The position numbers and the translations under genes were made by a program. Below the pieces are notes generated by a model. The model worked only from the letters and a program-made list of their open reading frames with translations. It did not search any database and was not told the DNA's origin. This document shows, piece by piece, positions 36,471 through 37,533 of a stretch of DNA of 37,533 nt. Origin of the DNA: Prevotella sp. (GTDB taxonomy: Bacteria; Bacteroidota; Bacteroidia; Bacteroidales; Bacteroidaceae); contig JAFLSE010000030.1 in NCBI GenBank assembly GCA_022511075.1, positions 1 to 37,533 on the forward strand, read 5' to 3'. Every line of letters starts with the position of its first letter. Position 1 is the first letter of the stretch.

Positions 36471-37006
36471 TGAGATATTTGTTTGCAATTATATTTTCCG
36501 TTGTCTCGCTCTGTGCATCGGCGCAGGACGAGACAACGGCTGTTGTTGCCAATACCGTAAAGTTTGGTTACATAAGCTACAGGCAAGTGTTTCAGGAAAT
36601 GCCCGAGCATGCCATTGCCGCCAAGCAGATAGAAGACCTAAAGGCAAAGTATGAGGAGGAGGCAAAGCGTGTTGAGGACGAATTCAACAATAAATACGAA
36701 GAGTTTCTTGACACACAGAGCGACCTGCCAAAGTCTATTCTGCAAAAGCGTCAGGGCGAGTTGCAGGAATTGCTCGCAAAGAACATAGAGTTCAAGGCAG
36801 AAAGCCGTCGTCTGCTTGCACAAGCAGAAAAGGATGCATACGCTCCTCTGCACGCAAAGCTGCAACAGATACTGAAGGTTGTTGGTCAGGAAGACGGCTA
36901 TGCATTCATCATCAACATAGATGACAATGCCTGCCCATTCATCAATCCCGAAATGGGAACCGACGTTACAAAGGTTGTAATAAAACTTTTGCAAGAACTG
37001 CAATAG
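36470..37006 (+). CDS. OmpH/Skp family periplasmic chaperone, copy 3
   Basis: 178 residues with a signal peptide ending CASAQ. After a slightly longer linker comes KFGYISYRQVFQEMPEHA, the family opening, and a coiled-coil region rich in Glu and Lys. The end, GYAFIINIDDNACPFINPEM, matches the beta body of copy 2, with one Cys. It starts on the last base of copy 2 and is 28 bases before murI. Confidence 0.92.
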   Translation: MRYLFAIIFSVVSLCASAQDETTAVVANTVKFGYISYRQVFQEMPEHAIAAKQIEDLKAKYEEEAKRVEDEFNNKYEEFLDTQSDLPKSILQKRQGELQELLAKNIEFKAESRRLLAQAEKDAYAPLHAKLQQILKVVGQEDGYAFIINIDDNACPFINPEMGTDVTKVVIKLLQELQ

Positions 37007-37034
37007 TCAACCGCAACGCTTACGCAGTGATTGT

Positions 37035-37533
37035 ATGAACTTGCCTACTGCACCCGGACCTATCGGTATCTTCGACTCCGGCTATGGAGGACTGACCATA
37101 TTGCACGGCATTCGTCAGCTTATGCCGCAGTATGACTTTATGTATCTCGGCGACAATGCCCGTGCTCCATACGGCTCACGTTCCTTCGATGTGGTATATG
37201 AGTTCACCCGTCAGGCGGTGGAACGCCTTTTCCTTATGGGCTGCCACCTTGTGATACTCGGTTGCAACACGGCATCGGCAAAAGCACTGCGCACCATTCA
37301 GCAAAAGGATATTCCGCGACTCGACCCTCACAGGAGGGTGTTGGGCATCATACGCCCCACAGCAGAGATTATCGGCTCTGTGACCAAGAAGCGCCACGTC
37401 GGCATATTTGCTACGGAGGGAACGATAAAGAGTCAGAGCTACACGTTGGAGATACAAAAGCTGTTTCCCGATATTATCGTCAGTGGCGTGGCTTGTCCGT
37501 TCTGGGTGCCGTTAGTTGAATACAACGAGGCAG
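37035..37533 (+). CDS. murI: Glutamate racemase, cut by the window edge
   Basis: Supplies D-glutamate for peptidoglycan. The frame opens at ATG 37035 and has no stop before 37533, so 166 residues are visible. The motif GIFDSGYGGLT is at residues 11-21 with the catalytic-site Asp14 and Ser15. YLGDNARAPYG follows near residue 38, and the first catalytic Cys is Cys77 in GCNTASAKAL. Near the end SGVACPFWVPLVE is a conserved substrate-site block. The second catalytic Cys lies beyond the window. It follows the chaperone genes in the usual Bacteroidales order. Confidence 0.95.
   Translation, partial: MNLPTAPGPIGIFDSGYGGLTILHGIRQLMPQYDFMYLGDNARAPYGSRSFDVVYEFTRQAVERLFLMGCHLVILGCNTASAKALRTIQQKDIPRLDPHRRVLGIIRPTAEIIGSVTKKRHVGIFATEGTIKSQSYTLEIQKLFPDIIVSGVACPFWVPLVEYNEA

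Noticed and set aside
35383..37006. A frameshifted single long chaperone gene instead of three
   Set aside because: Each reading frame has its own signal peptide, full body and stop, so they are separate genes.

Overview
The window looks like ordinary chromosomal backbone of a Bacteroidales bacterium, most likely Prevotella or a close relative. Three things point there. Gene order matches the Bacteroidetes pattern: metK-DUF4271-hemD-rnpA-yidD-tyrS, then DUF6089-uppS-bamA-ompH-ompH-ompH-murI, then TPR-DUF4292-EnvC. SecD and SecF are fused. The promoters follow the Bacteroidetes -7 consensus TAnnTTTG; twelve good matches sit at plausible distances from genes, and five of them have a -33 TTG 19-21 bases upstream. 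The genus is an inference from gene content, not a database match.

Layout. Bases 1-399 hold a left-facing promoter, a nested palindrome and the secDF terminator. Bases 400-5557 (minus) carry secDF, an exonuclease-phosphatase family membrane protein and a rhomboid protease. HU (plus) follows with its own promoter and terminator. Bases 6123-7802 (minus) carry kduD and kduI for uronate breakdown. Then come a three-unit 22-bp repeat and tRNA-Gln(UUG). Bases 8216-13250 (minus) are the compact metK-to-tyrS operon, with an M16 peptidase upstream of it. A 600-base gap (16152-16749) has no gene but appears to encode a structured RNA. Bases 16750-19165 (minus) are a GH43 enzyme with a GPH sugar transporter, followed by a MATE exporter and dgt. 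At 22.0-22.2 kb transcription diverges: dgt leaves to the left, and to the right run dut, a TPR protein, a DUF4292 lipoprotein, an EnvC-like factor, NfeD, an SPFH protein and a GH53 galactanase. The last 8 kb is an outer-membrane assembly cluster: DUF6242 lipoprotein, DUF6089 barrel, uppS, bamA, three Skp/OmpH paralogues and the start of murI, which is cut by the window edge.

How the genes work together. Two envelope modules stand out. The right end combines undecaprenyl phosphate supply, beta-barrel assembly, three chaperones and D-glutamate synthesis. The middle combines a TPR protein, a lipoprotein and a catalytically dead LytM factor of the kind that activates amidases. Sugar genes are scattered singly or in pairs (kduDI, GH43 with GPH, GH53) and together suggest growth on pectin, arabinan, xylan or galactan. 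dgt and dut share a divergent promoter region and both control nucleotide pools.

No phage, insertion sequence, CRISPR array or defence locus was seen. The least explained parts are non-coding: the RNA candidate at 16376-16615, the phased TTGCAA repeat at 7914-7985 and the nested palindrome at 202-297.
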